Positions 1 to 7,903 of a stretch of 46,779 bases of DNA are shown here, piece by piece. Under the pieces are notes generated by a model. It searched no databases and was not told the DNA's origin. It saw only the letters and a list, made by a program, of their open reading frames with translations. The stretch is taken from contig JAEDLI010000006.1 of the NCBI GenBank assembly GCA_016295375.1, forward strand, positions 1 to 46,779, read 5' to 3'. Source of the stretch: Fibrobacter sp. (GTDB lineage Bacteria > Fibrobacterota > Fibrobacteria > Fibrobacterales > Fibrobacteraceae). How positions within the stretch are numbered: the stretch's first letter is position 1; every line of letters begins with the position of its first letter. The position numbers were made by a program, and so were the translations under genes.

Positions 1-2543
1 ATCTTCTTGAGAACGGGCACGTCATTGACGGAGTTCACCGTGAACACAGCCTTGGAGGTTGCGGTTGCACCTTCGGGGTCGGCTACCGTGAAGGTAATCT
101 CGTCGGAACCGTTCCAGAGCTTGTTAGGAATAATAATCTTGGCCACCATCTGGGCGTCCACTTCGACGGTGAGGCCGGCTTCTTTCTTCTTGGAGCCGGG
201 AGCGGGCTTCACGTCAGTGGTGATGGTAAGTTCGCTCATCTTGTGGTCGGCGTCCTTAATCATTTCGCCAAGCTTGATGGGCTGGAATTGTTCCTTTTCC
301 TTGATGGTCTGGGCAACGACCTGCTTGGTAAATTCGGGCACGTCGTTAACAGATTCTACAGTATATGCCACGGAGCGTTCGTCCGTTGCGCCTTCGGGGT
401 CGGTCACCTTGATGGTCAAGGTTTCAGAGCCGTTCCACTGCTTAGAAGGCGGCGTAATGGTCATCACATGCTTCGGGTCCACATTGACCTTCAGCTCGCG
501 GTTTCCGCTGACGGTCCACTTGAGCTTGTCGGCGGGGTGATCCAGGTCTTCGACGAACTTGCTCAGTTCGACGGGCTTGAAATCCTGCTTTTCCTTGATG
601 GTCTGTTCCGGAATATCCTTCATTACAGGAGGATCGTTGATAGACTTGACCGTGAGCTTCATGGTAGAAGAAGCCTTGCCTCCTTCGGGGTCAGTAGCCG
701 TGAAGGTCAGGGTTTCAGAACCGTTCCAGAGTTCGTTCGGAGTCTTGAAGGAAACTTCGCGAGTCTTGGCGTTGATGTTCACCTTGATGTCCTTGTTGCC
801 AGTCACTTCGAACTTGAGCTTGGACAGGTCGTGGTCGGCATCGCTGACAAATTCGTCAAGAACGATAGAAGAGAGTTCGCTCTTTTCTTCGATGGTCTGG
901 TCAGGAATCTTCTTGAATACGGGCACGTCGTTGATGGACTTCACCGTAAACTTGGCGTCCTTCTTGATAGAAGCGCCTTCGGGGTCAGTACAAATGAACG
1001 TGATGGTTGCAGAACCATTCCAGTACTTGTCCGGAATTTCGACGGAGGCCACGTGGTTTTCGTCGATGTTCACCTGCAGCGTACCCGTTTCCGGTTCCTT
1101 GCCGTCGTGCTTCACGTTTGCTTCCCAGGAGAGTTCGGAATTCTTGTGGTCAGCATCCTTCACGAATTCGTCCAGCTTGATCTTGCCGAAGGTCTTCTTC
1201 TCTTCGATGGTCTGGCCTTCGATGTCCTTGACGAACTCGGGCTTGTCATTGACGGAGTTAACCGTAAAGGAGGCTTCGGATTCTGCGCATGCCTTTTCGG
1301 GGTCGCAAACCTTAAACTTGGCGGTTTCAGAGCCGTTCCAATACTTGTTGGGAATGGCGATAGTCGCCTGCTTGCCGTTAACCGTTACCTTCAGGTCCTT
1401 AGTGCCAGAAACTGTCCACTTCAGTTCCTCGAACTTGTGGTCCAGGTCCTTGACCAAAACGCTCAGGTCAATAGGCTTGAATTCCTGCTTTTCTTCGATA
1501 GTCTGTTCGGGAACGTCCATCACGAACTCCGGAGGATCGTTGATGGACTTGACTGTGAACTTGGAACTGGTGTTGACGGACGCACCGGCGGGGTCGGTCG
1601 CCGTCCAGGTGATGGTCTCGGCACCGTTCCACAATTCGTTGGGAGTAGAAATTGTGGCAGAACCGTACTTGTCAATCTTCACCTTCAAGTCCTTGTTGCC
1701 AGAGGCAGCCCACTTGATGGTGGAAACATCGTTATCCACATCGGAAATGAAATCTGTCAGGGAAATCTGTTCGAATTCATTCTTTTCTTCGATGGTCTGG
1801 TCAGGAATCTTCTGAAGCACCGGAGCGTCGTTGATGGCCTTCACCGTGAATGTAGCCGTCTTGGAATCGCTGGCGTATTCGCCGTCGGTAGCCGTGAACT
1901 TGATCTTGGCCGCACCGTACCAGTTGGAATCCGGAATCAGGATGGTGGCGATTCGGTTGTTGTCGATCTCCACGTTCAGGTCACCTTCAGCCTGGTCCTT
2001 GCCTGCCGGTTGGATGTCCGTTTCCCAAAGAATCTGGTTTTTCGGATGGTCCGGATCTTCGACGAAATCATCGAGCTTGATCTTGGTGAACTGCTTACCT
2101 TCGTCGATGGTCTGGTCGGCAATGGCCTTCACTACAGGCGGGTTGTTTACGGACTCGACGGAGAAGTTCACCGTCTCGGAACCGACAGCTCCTTTGGTGT
2201 CGGTTGCCGCGAAAGTAATGTCTTCAGAACCGTTCCAGTATTGGTCCGGAACCACGATTGTGGCTACACGGTCGCCGGAAATAGTCACCTTCAAGCTCTT
2301 GTTACCGGATACTGCCCACTTGATCTGTGCAGGCTTGTCCATGTCGTCGGACACGTACTGGTCAAGTTTAATCGTTGCGAACTTTCCGCCTTCTTGAATA
2401 GATTCACCCGGAATCCCGTTCACGGACGGAGCGTTGTTCTCTACAGCTGCCGCATCAGCTCCGGCTTCTTGTGCAATAACCACAGAGGCAAGAATGCCCG
2501 CAGAAGCAAACAAAGCTGTAATAGGCCAATTTTTACGTTTCAT
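1..2543 (-). CDS. Secreted protein of tandem Ig/cadherin-like repeats (3' end beyond window)
   Basis: The minus-strand frame is open from ATG at 2543 through the left edge (847 codons visible). GGGAG lies 7 nt before the ATG. Residues 1 to about 25 form a signal peptide (MKRKNWPITALFASAGILA..., then AQEAGA). From residue 36 there are eight complete repeats and the start of a ninth, beginning at 2438, 2147, 1832, 1541, 1250, 932, 638, 347 and 26. Each reads roughly N-D-x-P-V...QTIEEK...F...IxLxxFVxDxDH...LKW...LKV...ATIxIPxxxWNGSETITFTxTDPEGA...FTVKS. This resembles the Ig-like/cadherin-like (tandem-95 type) modules of surface adhesins and large exported proteins. Repeats 2, 5 and 8 are longer than the others. 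The C-terminus is missing, so a sorting or anchoring domain cannot be judged. Adhesion or a structural surface role is inference. Confidence 0.9.
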   Translation of the reverse strand, partial: MKRKNWPITALFASAGILASVVIAQEAGADAAAVENNAPSVNGIPGESIQEGGKFATIKLDQYVSDDMDKPAQIKWAVSGNKSLKVTISGDRVATIVVPDQYWNGSEDITFAATDTKGAVGSETVNFSVESVNNPPVVKAIADQTIDEGKQFTKIKLDDFVEDPDHPKNQILWETDIQPAGKDQAEGDLNVEIDNNRIATILIPDSNWYGAAKIKFTATDGEYASDSKTATFTVKAINDAPVLQKIPDQTIEEKNEFEQISLTDFISDVDNDVSTIKWAASGNKDLKVKIDKYGSATISTPNELWNGAETITWTATDPAGASVNTSSKFTVKSINDPPEFVMDVPEQTIEEKQEFKPIDLSVLVKDLDHKFEELKWTVSGTKDLKVTVNGKQATIAIPNKYWNGSETAKFKVCDPEKACAESEASFTVNSVNDKPEFVKDIEGQTIEEKKTFGKIKLDEFVKDADHKNSELSWEANVKHDGKEPETGTLQVNIDENHVASVEIPDKYWNGSATITFICTDPEGASIKKDAKFTVKSINDVPVFKKIPDQTIEEKSELSSIVLDEFVSDADHDLSKLKFEVTGNKDIKVNINAKTREVSFKTPNELWNGSETLTFTATDPEGGKASSTMKLTVKSINDPPVMKDIPEQTIKEKQDFKPVELSKFVEDLDHPADKLKWTVSGNRELKVNVDPKHVMTITPPSKQWNGSETLTIKVTDPEGATDERSVAYTVESVNDVPEFTKQVVAQTIKEKEQFQPIKLGEMIKDADHKMSELTITTDVKPAPGSKKKEAGLTVEVDAQMVAKIIIPNKLWNGSDEITFTVADPEGATATSKAVFTVNSVNDVPVLKK

Positions 2544-2877
2544 CGATGTTCTCCCATAATTCCATCTGCAGAATGTTTCCCATGAAAATCCTGCTTTCCA
2601 ATGTGATAACAGTCACCAAATATAAAGTTTTTTGGGCCTTTTTTTTTCTCAAAAACCGCTTTTTTTTGCAAAAAAATAGCGGTTTGGGCGTTGCTCAGGG
2701 AGTGTAAAATCGTAACTCGTTGAGAATCAACAAGTTAGAGAATCTGCCCTTATAAATTGATTTTTGGCATATTTGATGTTAGGGGGCGCAACGGCGCAAA
2801 AACAATGACAAATAGTGATTAATTTGCTAAATTCCTCCTAAATTTTGGAAAAAACACCATCACAACTGGTAAGGTCT
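2544..2877. other. Gene-free divergent intergenic region with two hairpins
   Basis: This 334-bp A/T-rich gap separates the divergent repeat-protein gene and the 2878 gene. No credible ORF is seen. It holds a long A/T-rich inverted repeat at 2653-2685 (AAACCGC...GCGGTTT with T-run and A-run inner arms). It also holds a 10-bp imperfect hairpin with a GAA loop at 2714-2736 (AACTCGTTGA / TCAACAAGTT). A minus-strand TATATT (2624-2619) could be the -10 box for the repeat-protein gene, giving a leader of about 65-70 nt. Confidence 0.6.
2619..2624 (-). promoter_or_regulatory. Candidate -10 box (TATATT) of the repeat-protein gene
   Basis: TATATT on the minus strand lies 75 nt upstream of the ATG at 2543. 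It matches the -10 form seen before other genes in this window. No convincing -35 element is visible at 17 nt. Confidence 0.35.
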
Positions 2878-3288
2878 ATGAAATTCGTATTTCTTTGCGA
2901 TGCCAACTATCTGAAAGGCGACTACGCCAATTTCGTCAACAATTTCCCCTCCGGTCACGAACTCCTGACCATCACTTCTGACGATTTGCTACAGTCCAAG
3001 ACCATTCTCGAAGGTGCTTTCGCCCTCTTGGCCGAAAAGTCCACCTGGCAGAAGAACTTCAGCCTCTTCCGCTACTTTGGTCTCCTCCCCTCCCTCGAGG
3101 TTTTGCCCACGGCTTTTGTCGCCCGTGGCCGTCGCAACGAATCCCTGAAGGGCCGTAACGCCAACCGCAATCAGGAAATTTTCTTCAACCCTGCATCTAC
3201 TTCCGAAGAGCTGCACATCCAGATCGACAAGTTCATTGCCGCTCCCCCCGCAGGCTTTTCTTACCCCAGGGGCACTGCCAAGGCATAG
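2878..3288 (+). CDS. Hypothetical protein, same frame as the downstream M23 peptidase gene
   Basis: This encodes 136 aa starting MKFVFLCDANYLKGDYANF. The ATG at 2878 follows TAAGG; an in-frame TTG at 2845 is less likely. No signal peptide, membrane segment or known motif is recognised; the protein is soluble and mixed alpha/beta in character. It ends at TAG (3286-3288), and the next ORF opens in the same frame only 6 nt later. The pair may be two coupled genes, or one ancestral gene split by a nonsense codon. Function unknown. Confidence 0.65.
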   Translation: MKFVFLCDANYLKGDYANFVNNFPSGHELLTITSDDLLQSKTILEGAFALLAEKSTWQKNFSLFRYFGLLPSLEVLPTAFVARGRRNESLKGRNANRNQEIFFNPASTSEELHIQIDKFIAAPPAGFSYPRGTAKA

Positions 3289-3294
3289 TTCCCC

Positions 3295-4803
3295 ATGCAG
3301 AGGAAAGTCCTGGACTACCTGTGCAAACAAGGCGGGCTGGGCTTATTTGCCTTCCCTGGCGACCAGGTAGATTTTGAATCCATTGACAAAGTAGCGCTAG
3401 CCCTGAACGCTGGCGCTCCTTTCGTTATTATGGACTTTTCCCACAAGTCCCTTTTTCCGGGTAACCATCTAAGAACATTCTTCAAGAGAAAACTTACTGG
3501 CGAAGAAATCGAATTTATCCGTGATTCCAAGGAAGGCTTGGTATTCAGGCTCAGCAAGGAAATGGGATTGGATGCGGAGCTCAACTTCAGGATTTTTTAC
3601 CGCAACCTGGAAGCGGTTCGCTCCGTTGTTCCCTACATTTTTGCCATCTTGCCCGACGAACTTTCCAATGCGCAATTCAAGCGGATTGCAGAAATCGCGA
3701 AGGTGGTCATAATCGCTGGCGGTAACCGGGAAGCGGCCTCCGCCTATTTGCAGGACTACTCTTTTTTGCGGAAACGTGCTTTGGTCTGGCTTATCAAGGG
3801 AATGCCGGACAGGCGTCGATACAGGGATGCAAGCGAAGCTGTCAAAAAGTCCTACTCGGGTTGTCGGGAAATTCAAAAAATTGACTGGACAAAGAAGCCA
3901 GAGCGTTTTGCCAAGGCCCTGACGCTGCTGTTCAAGGCGGAGATCCTGAAAAAAAATCCTCTCGATGGGTTCTTCAGGATTTTCAGGAATTTCTTCTTGC
4001 TCTTTGTGCTTGCCGTTGTGGCGATACCCTTCTTGATTCCCTCCACCGTCGATGTGGGCATTTCCCATGTGCGGGAACGGAATTCGGAACGTGACCGGCT
4101 TTCGCTTGCACCGTCATTCGAATACACCTTTGACGGCAAGGAATCCATGCAGAGGCTCGCTCGTTACGCCATCGGGCGATTTATGTCCGTGATTACCGAC
4201 GCGAAAATGGTCAAGCAGTATGTGCAGGAGACCCTGAAAGAAAATGGCTACCCAGAAGACCTGGGCCTTGCAAACGACAGGAATATTCCCCCAGAAGGAA
4301 CCGTTGTCAAGTTTTCCAAGCCCGAATACATTGAAAGTACGGCTTCGGATTCTATCGGCAACGCCTGGAGGTATTGGACATCCATTGTTTCGGACTCCAT
4401 CGCCTACATTACGGAGTTTTACCACGAAAAACAGACCAAGGAATTCCGGCAGCACAACGGTATCGATTTGGCAAGCCGCCAAGGGGCCCGTATCCTTGCA
4501 CCATTTGCCGCCAAGGCCTGGACCAGCAATGACGAACGAGGCGGCATTATCATCGGGCTTGTTCGGCAAAAAGACGTTATCTTGTTTATGCACTGCGACC
4601 AGCTCCTGTACCTGGACGGCCAAGACGTGATGCAGGGCGACCCCATCGCTACCGTAGGCGTTACAGGACACACCACCGGCCCCCACGCCCACATTGTGAC
4701 AGGGCTTATCGACCCTAACGGCGACAAGCGAATCGGGAATGTGAAGTACAGGGTTATCGACCCCATGAAGTGGTACTACCGGTTCAAACCGACGTTGTTT
4801 TAG
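3295..4803 (+). CDS. Membrane-anchored M23 (LytM-like) peptidase-domain protein
   Basis: This encodes 502 aa. Residues 1-230 are a cytoplasmic region of unknown type with an alpha/beta look, possibly a degenerate nucleotide-binding fold. One membrane segment follows (about 233-249, FFLLFVLAVVAIPFLIP), then an extracytoplasmic region ending in an M23/LytM domain. Zinc-site motifs are HNGID (H387, D391) and PHAH (H464, H466) preceded by GVTGHTTG. The usual HL before the loop reads MHCDQL. M23 enzymes are metallo-endopeptidases that cut peptidoglycan cross-bridges; many bacterial LytM proteins are inactive activators, but the metal ligands here look intact. The start has only a distant AAGG (11 nt), consistent with coupling to the 2878 ORF. 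The domain call is firm; the role in cell-wall remodelling is inferred. Confidence 0.85.
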   Translation: MQRKVLDYLCKQGGLGLFAFPGDQVDFESIDKVALALNAGAPFVIMDFSHKSLFPGNHLRTFFKRKLTGEEIEFIRDSKEGLVFRLSKEMGLDAELNFRIFYRNLEAVRSVVPYIFAILPDELSNAQFKRIAEIAKVVIIAGGNREAASAYLQDYSFLRKRALVWLIKGMPDRRRYRDASEAVKKSYSGCREIQKIDWTKKPERFAKALTLLFKAEILKKNPLDGFFRIFRNFFLLFVLAVVAIPFLIPSTVDVGISHVRERNSERDRLSLAPSFEYTFDGKESMQRLARYAIGRFMSVITDAKMVKQYVQETLKENGYPEDLGLANDRNIPPEGTVVKFSKPEYIESTASDSIGNAWRYWTSIVSDSIAYITEFYHEKQTKEFRQHNGIDLASRQGARILAPFAAKAWTSNDERGGIIIGLVRQKDVILFMHCDQLLYLDGQDVMQGDPIATVGVTGHTTGPHAHIVTGLIDPNGDKRIGNVKYRVIDPMKWYYRFKPTLF

Positions 4804-4920
4804 GGGTTAGGTAGTAGGTTATAGGTATTAGGGGTTAGGACCGAAGATCCATGGGGCGTAGTCCGTTAGTGGTTTGGGCTGCGGGACTCAAGCTGTGACA
4901 ACCTCGCGCTGGAACGACCA

Positions 4921-4936
4921 TGTGACGGGCGTCACA
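4921..4936. promoter_or_regulatory. CRP/FNR-type palindrome TGTGACGGGCGTCACA
   Basis: This is a perfect inverted repeat with the core TGTGA-N6-TCACA, identical to the classical CRP half-site arrangement. It lies 146 bp before the lipoprotein start at 5083, about 120 bp from the likely transcription start. That is far for direct class I or II activation. The binding protein is unknown. Confidence 0.4.
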
Positions 4937-5026
4937 GCAAGAGTTTTCAAAAAGCCCTCACAAAACTTTTATTTTTCTTTTTTGGGTTTTTGTTTGCGAT
5001 TTATTACAAAATTGCTCTTCTATTTT

Positions 5027-5065
5027 CCGCTTAAAAAAATATCTTTGTGATGTAATTTTAAGCGG
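5027..5065 (+). promoter_or_regulatory. Promoter region of lipoprotein gene with inverted repeat around the -10
   Basis: CCGCTTAAAA (5027-5036) and TTTTAAGCGG (5056-5065) form a perfect 10-bp inverted repeat. Between the arms lies TATCTT (5040-5045), the form of -10 used elsewhere in this window. The arms could be an operator or a leader hairpin. The leader then carries AGGAG 6 nt before the ATG at 5083. Confidence 0.45.
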
Positions 5066-5082
5066 GAAAAAAAGGAGAAATA

Positions 5083-5520
5083 ATGAAAAAAATCTCGTTG
5101 GTCGTGTTCATGCTCATTGCAGCCATTCTGATGGGCTGCTCCTCTGTCAAGACTCCCAAGGCAAGCCTTGCCGACCACGACGAAGACCACAACATTCCCG
5201 CTATTGACCAGATGATTATTTCCATGAAAAAGGAATACATCCAGAAGTGCTACATGCCGGTAGCCAAGCGGGAACCTCCTGAGAACGCCTGCCAGACCGA
5301 GCTGTTCCAGCTTCTGGAACGTCGCTACCATGCCGACTACAGCCAGGATCATGTAGATATGGCCAGCAACGACCTGTTCTTCAAGGATATCGATGCCGAA
5401 ATCAACAAGATGGTCCGTTCTGACCCTGAAGTCAGGGCAGCACTTCGTAACGGTGCTTTCCAGAGCATCAACGAGATGAAGACCTACTACAAGAGCAAGT
5501 ACATGTTCAGCCACAACTAG
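5083..5520 (+). CDS. Small lipoprotein of unknown function
   Basis: This encodes 145 aa. It has a typical lipoprotein signal, MKKISLVVFMLIAAILMGC, with the lipidated Cys at residue 19 in an L-M-G-C box. The mature part is hydrophilic with several acidic and charged segments and two further Cys. No known family is recognised. AGGAG lies 6 nt upstream of the ATG, and a strong terminator follows, so it appears monocistronic. A CRP-like palindrome and a promoter inverted repeat lie upstream. Location in the inner or outer membrane cannot be settled from the sequence. Confidence 0.85.
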   Translation: MKKISLVVFMLIAAILMGCSSVKTPKASLADHDEDHNIPAIDQMIISMKKEYIQKCYMPVAKREPPENACQTELFQLLERRYHADYSQDHVDMASNDLFFKDIDAEINKMVRSDPEVRAALRNGAFQSINEMKTYYKSKYMFSHN

Positions 5521-5548
5521 GCTTTACATTTTTTTTGTTAAGTGCTTA

Positions 5549-5572
5549 GGTCGCCTTTTGGCGGCCTTTTTT
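5549..5572 (+). terminator. Rho-independent terminator after lipoprotein gene
   Basis: GGTCGCC-TTTT-GGCGGCC is a 7-bp stem with one G-T pair, followed by a run of T. It ends transcription of the lipoprotein gene. Confidence 0.85.
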
Positions 5573-5667
5573 GTATAGTTTTGGAGCCATGGATTTGCCA
5601 ATGGGTTTGCCATTAAATATATTGTGCATGCAAAAATTGGTGATAGACCACAAACAAAGGAACACCC

Positions 5668-7047
5668 ATGAGAAACTCGCTCAAGCTCGACGGCCAGGTC
5701 AAGACTTACCTCGACGAAAACGAACTTCCCAAGGCATGGTACAACGTCCGTGCCGACATGAAGAAGAAGCCCGCTCCGCTCCTGAATCCGGGAACTGGCA
5801 AGCCCGTAACTTTCGAAGACCTGCAGCCCGTGTTCTGCGACGAACTTATCAAGCAGGAACTGGACAACGAGACCCCGTACATTCCTATTCCTGAAGACAT
5901 CCTCACCTTCTACAAGATGTATCGTCCGTCGCCGCTGGTTCGTGCCTATTTCTTGGAGCAGGCTCTCGGCACTCCGGCCCACATCTACTACAAGTTTGAA
6001 GGCAACAACACCAGCGGTAGCCACAAGCTGAACTCCGCTATCGCCCAGGCTTACTACGCCAAGCAGCAGGGCCTTAAGGGCGTGACCACCGAAACAGGTG
6101 CTGGCCAGTGGGGCACGGCTCTTTCCATGGCGTCCGCCTTCTTTGGCATCGACTGCCAGGTCTATATGGTGAAGGTCTCCTACGAACAGAAGCCCTTCCG
6201 CCGCGAAGTGATGCGCACCTACGGAGCTTCCGTAACGCCGTCGCCTTCCATGACCACCGACATCGGTAAGAAAATCAACGCCGAATTCCCGGGCACCACC
6301 GGAAGCCTCGGCTGCGCCATCTCCGAAGCCGTGGAAGCCGCCGTGAAGCAGCCGGGTTACCGCTACGTTCTTGGTTCCGTGCTGAACCAGGTGCTGCTGC
6401 ACCAGTCTGTGATTGGTCTTGAAACCAAGGCCGCCCTCGACAAGCTGGGCGTGAAGGCCGACCTCATCATCGGTTGCGCCGGCGGCGGTTCCAACCTCGG
6501 TGGCCTTATCAGCCCCTTCGTCGGCCAGAAGCTCCGTGGCGAAGCCGACTACGACATTCTCGCTGTGGAACCGGCCAGCTGCCCCAGCTTCACTCGCGGT
6601 AAGTACGCCTACGACTTCTGCGACACCGGTAAGGTTTGCCCGCTGGCCAAGATGTATACTCTCGGATCCAGCTTCATCCCGTCTGCTAACCACGCCGGTG
6701 GACTCCGTTATCACGGCATGAGCAGCATCCTCTCCGAGCTCTACGATCAGGGCCTGATGCGTGCAACATCCGTGGAACAGACCAAGGTGTTCGAAGCAGC
6801 AAAGCTCTTCGCCCAGACCGAAGGCATTCTCCCGGCTCCGGAATCCAGCCACGCCATCCGCGCGACGATTGACGAAGCCCTCAAGTGCAAGGAAAAAGGC
6901 CAGGCCAAGAACATCGTGTTCGGTCTCACCGGCACTGGCTACTTCGACATGGCGGCCTACCAGAAGTTCAACGACGGCGAAATGAACGACTACATCCCGA
7001 CAGATGAAGATATCGCCAAGAGCCTCACGCAGCTCCCGAAGGTGTAG
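5668..7047 (+). CDS. trpB: Tryptophan synthase beta chain, TrpB2 type
   Basis: This encodes 459 aa, the usual length of the TrpB2 subfamily (canonical TrpB is about 400 aa). PLP-dependent TrpB joins L-serine and indole to give tryptophan. The PLP lysine is K120 in SGSHKLNSA. The glycine-rich phosphate-binding loop is GCAGGGSNLGG, and ETGAGQWGTALS is typical of the family. AAAGGA lies 7 nt before the ATG. No trpA is adjacent, as is common for TrpB2, which is often unlinked from TrpA and may work as a stand-alone indole-salvage enzyme. A TATATT upstream near 5617 may be its -10, with a leader of about 45 nt. The gene is G+C-rich with strong codon bias, suggesting high expression. Confidence 0.93.
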   Translation: MRNSLKLDGQVKTYLDENELPKAWYNVRADMKKKPAPLLNPGTGKPVTFEDLQPVFCDELIKQELDNETPYIPIPEDILTFYKMYRPSPLVRAYFLEQALGTPAHIYYKFEGNNTSGSHKLNSAIAQAYYAKQQGLKGVTTETGAGQWGTALSMASAFFGIDCQVYMVKVSYEQKPFRREVMRTYGASVTPSPSMTTDIGKKINAEFPGTTGSLGCAISEAVEAAVKQPGYRYVLGSVLNQVLLHQSVIGLETKAALDKLGVKADLIIGCAGGGSNLGGLISPFVGQKLRGEADYDILAVEPASCPSFTRGKYAYDFCDTGKVCPLAKMYTLGSSFIPSANHAGGLRYHGMSSILSELYDQGLMRATSVEQTKVFEAAKLFAQTEGILPAPESSHAIRATIDEALKCKEKGQAKNIVFGLTGTGYFDMAAYQKFNDGEMNDYIPTDEDIAKSLTQLPKV

Positions 7048-7100
7048 CGCCTCCGGCGCAGTTCCTAGTTTTTAGTTACTAGAAATTGCACCCGATTTTG

Positions 7101-7133
7101 TCATTGCGAGAGGCGACAAGCCTCGAAGCAATC
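7101..7133. repeat. REP-like hairpin element ATTGC...GCAAT
   Basis: Outer arms ATTGC (7103-7107) and GCAAT (7128-7132) enclose an inner stem GAGGC / GCCTC. The same plan recurs at 40938-40968. This is the widespread bacterial 'cattgcgag...gcaatc' repeat type. Confidence 0.7.
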
Positions 7134-7146
7134 GCTCACCAAACTT

Positions 7147-7180
7147 AAAAGTCCCGGACATGGCGTCTGGGACTTTTTTT
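7147..7180 (+). terminator. Terminator between trpB and nitroreductase gene
   Basis: GTCCCGGAC-ATGGC-GTCTGGGAC is a 9-bp stem with one G-T pair. It is flanked by AAAA on the left and seven T on the right. It terminates trpB and, less strongly, could serve the convergent nitroreductase gene. Confidence 0.85.
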
Positions 7181-7199
7181 AACCTACTGCGAAACGAAA

Positions 7200-7724
7200 T
7201 TACAACGCTTCGGCGAATTCTTCCATGCTCTTACGTACGGGATGCCTGGGCGAAGGGCCACCCCCATTTTCGGAATCGGCATAACCGACATCTAGGAGGC
7301 AGGCTAGCTTTAGGTTGTCTGCAAAGTCAAATGCTTTTTCAATTTCAGAAGCGTTGAAACCCCGGGCCCAGAGGGTGGCAAGGCCGAGGTCCGTCGCCTG
7401 CATCATCATGGAGGTGGTGACGATGCTTGCATCCATCACGCCGCTGTTGAAATTGTCATTGTACTTTTCGGCGGTATAGCACTTGGGTTCGTCGTAGCAA
7501 ACCATCAGAACCACGGGAGCATTGTAGGCCATACGGGTAATGCCACGGATTTTTTCCAAAGCCTCGGGTGACTTGATGACCTTCACCGTCACGGGCTGAG
7601 CGTTGATTGCCGTCGGAGAAAGGCGGCCCGCCTCCAGCACCTGGGCGAGTTTTTCGGGTTCTACCGCCTGGGCGGTAAAGGCACGGCAGCTATAGCGGTT
7701 TTTAGCCAAATCCATGAAAGACAT
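7200..7724 (-). CDS. Nitroreductase-family FMN oxidoreductase
   Basis: This encodes 174 aa, the usual size of short nitroreductase-family proteins. RYSCRAF near the N-terminus and SPTAINAQP are the FMN-phosphate binding elements. SIVTTSMMMQATDLGLATLW is the central helix of the family. DVGYADSE precedes the C-terminal basic segment HPVRKSMEEF. These homodimeric enzymes reduce nitro groups, quinones or flavins with NAD(P)H; the substrate here is unknown. GAGG lies 6-7 nt before the ATG. The gene is monocistronic and convergent with trpB. Confidence 0.9.
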   Translation of the reverse strand: MSFMDLAKNRYSCRAFTAQAVEPEKLAQVLEAGRLSPTAINAQPVTVKVIKSPEALEKIRGITRMAYNAPVVLMVCYDEPKCYTAEKYNDNFNSGVMDASIVTTSMMMQATDLGLATLWARGFNASEIEKAFDFADNLKLACLLDVGYADSENGGGPSPRHPVRKSMEEFAEAL

Positions 7725-7780
7725 AATATACCTCGTTTTTGAGGAAATATAAGTATTTCAAGTTAGACCATATGGAAAAG

Positions 7781-7856
7781 TTACTAGTTCCTAGTTACTA
7801 GTTAATAGGTATTAGAAACCAAAAACAGCTTGGATAGCCTAGTAACTAGTAACTTA
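7781..7856. repeat. TAG-rich intergenic repeats (GTTACTAG family)
   Basis: Copies of GTTACTAGTT / CTAGTTACTAG occur at 7780-7815 and the complementary form TAGTAACTAGTAAC at 7838-7853. They are related to the tandem GTTACTA array at 42525 and to similar stretches at 7061-7083 and 23560-23590. No coding or RNA function is evident. Confidence 0.6.
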
Positions 7857-7890
7857 GAACTGCGGCTACGCCGCATTAACTATTAATTTC

Positions 7891-7896
7891 TATCTT
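7891..7896 (+). promoter_or_regulatory. -10 box of metG (TATCTT), 7 nt before ATG
   Basis: TATCTT ends exactly 7 nt before the metG ATG and no Shine-Dalgarno is present. This predicts a leaderless transcript starting at or very near the A of ATG. Confidence 0.5.
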
Positions 7897-7903
7897 TGCG
7901 CAC

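Noticed and set aside
243..2585. Plus-strand 780-aa open frame (and 7-540, 559-1815, 1831-2397)
   Set aside because: They are antisense or shifted readings of the minus-strand Ig-like repeat gene. That gene has a signal peptide, ribosome site and regular domain repeats; it is open to the edge.
5524..6852. Minus-strand 442-aa open frame opposite trpB
   Set aside because: Shadow of the TrpB2 gene; composition is typical of antisense reading (His/Gly/Val-rich).
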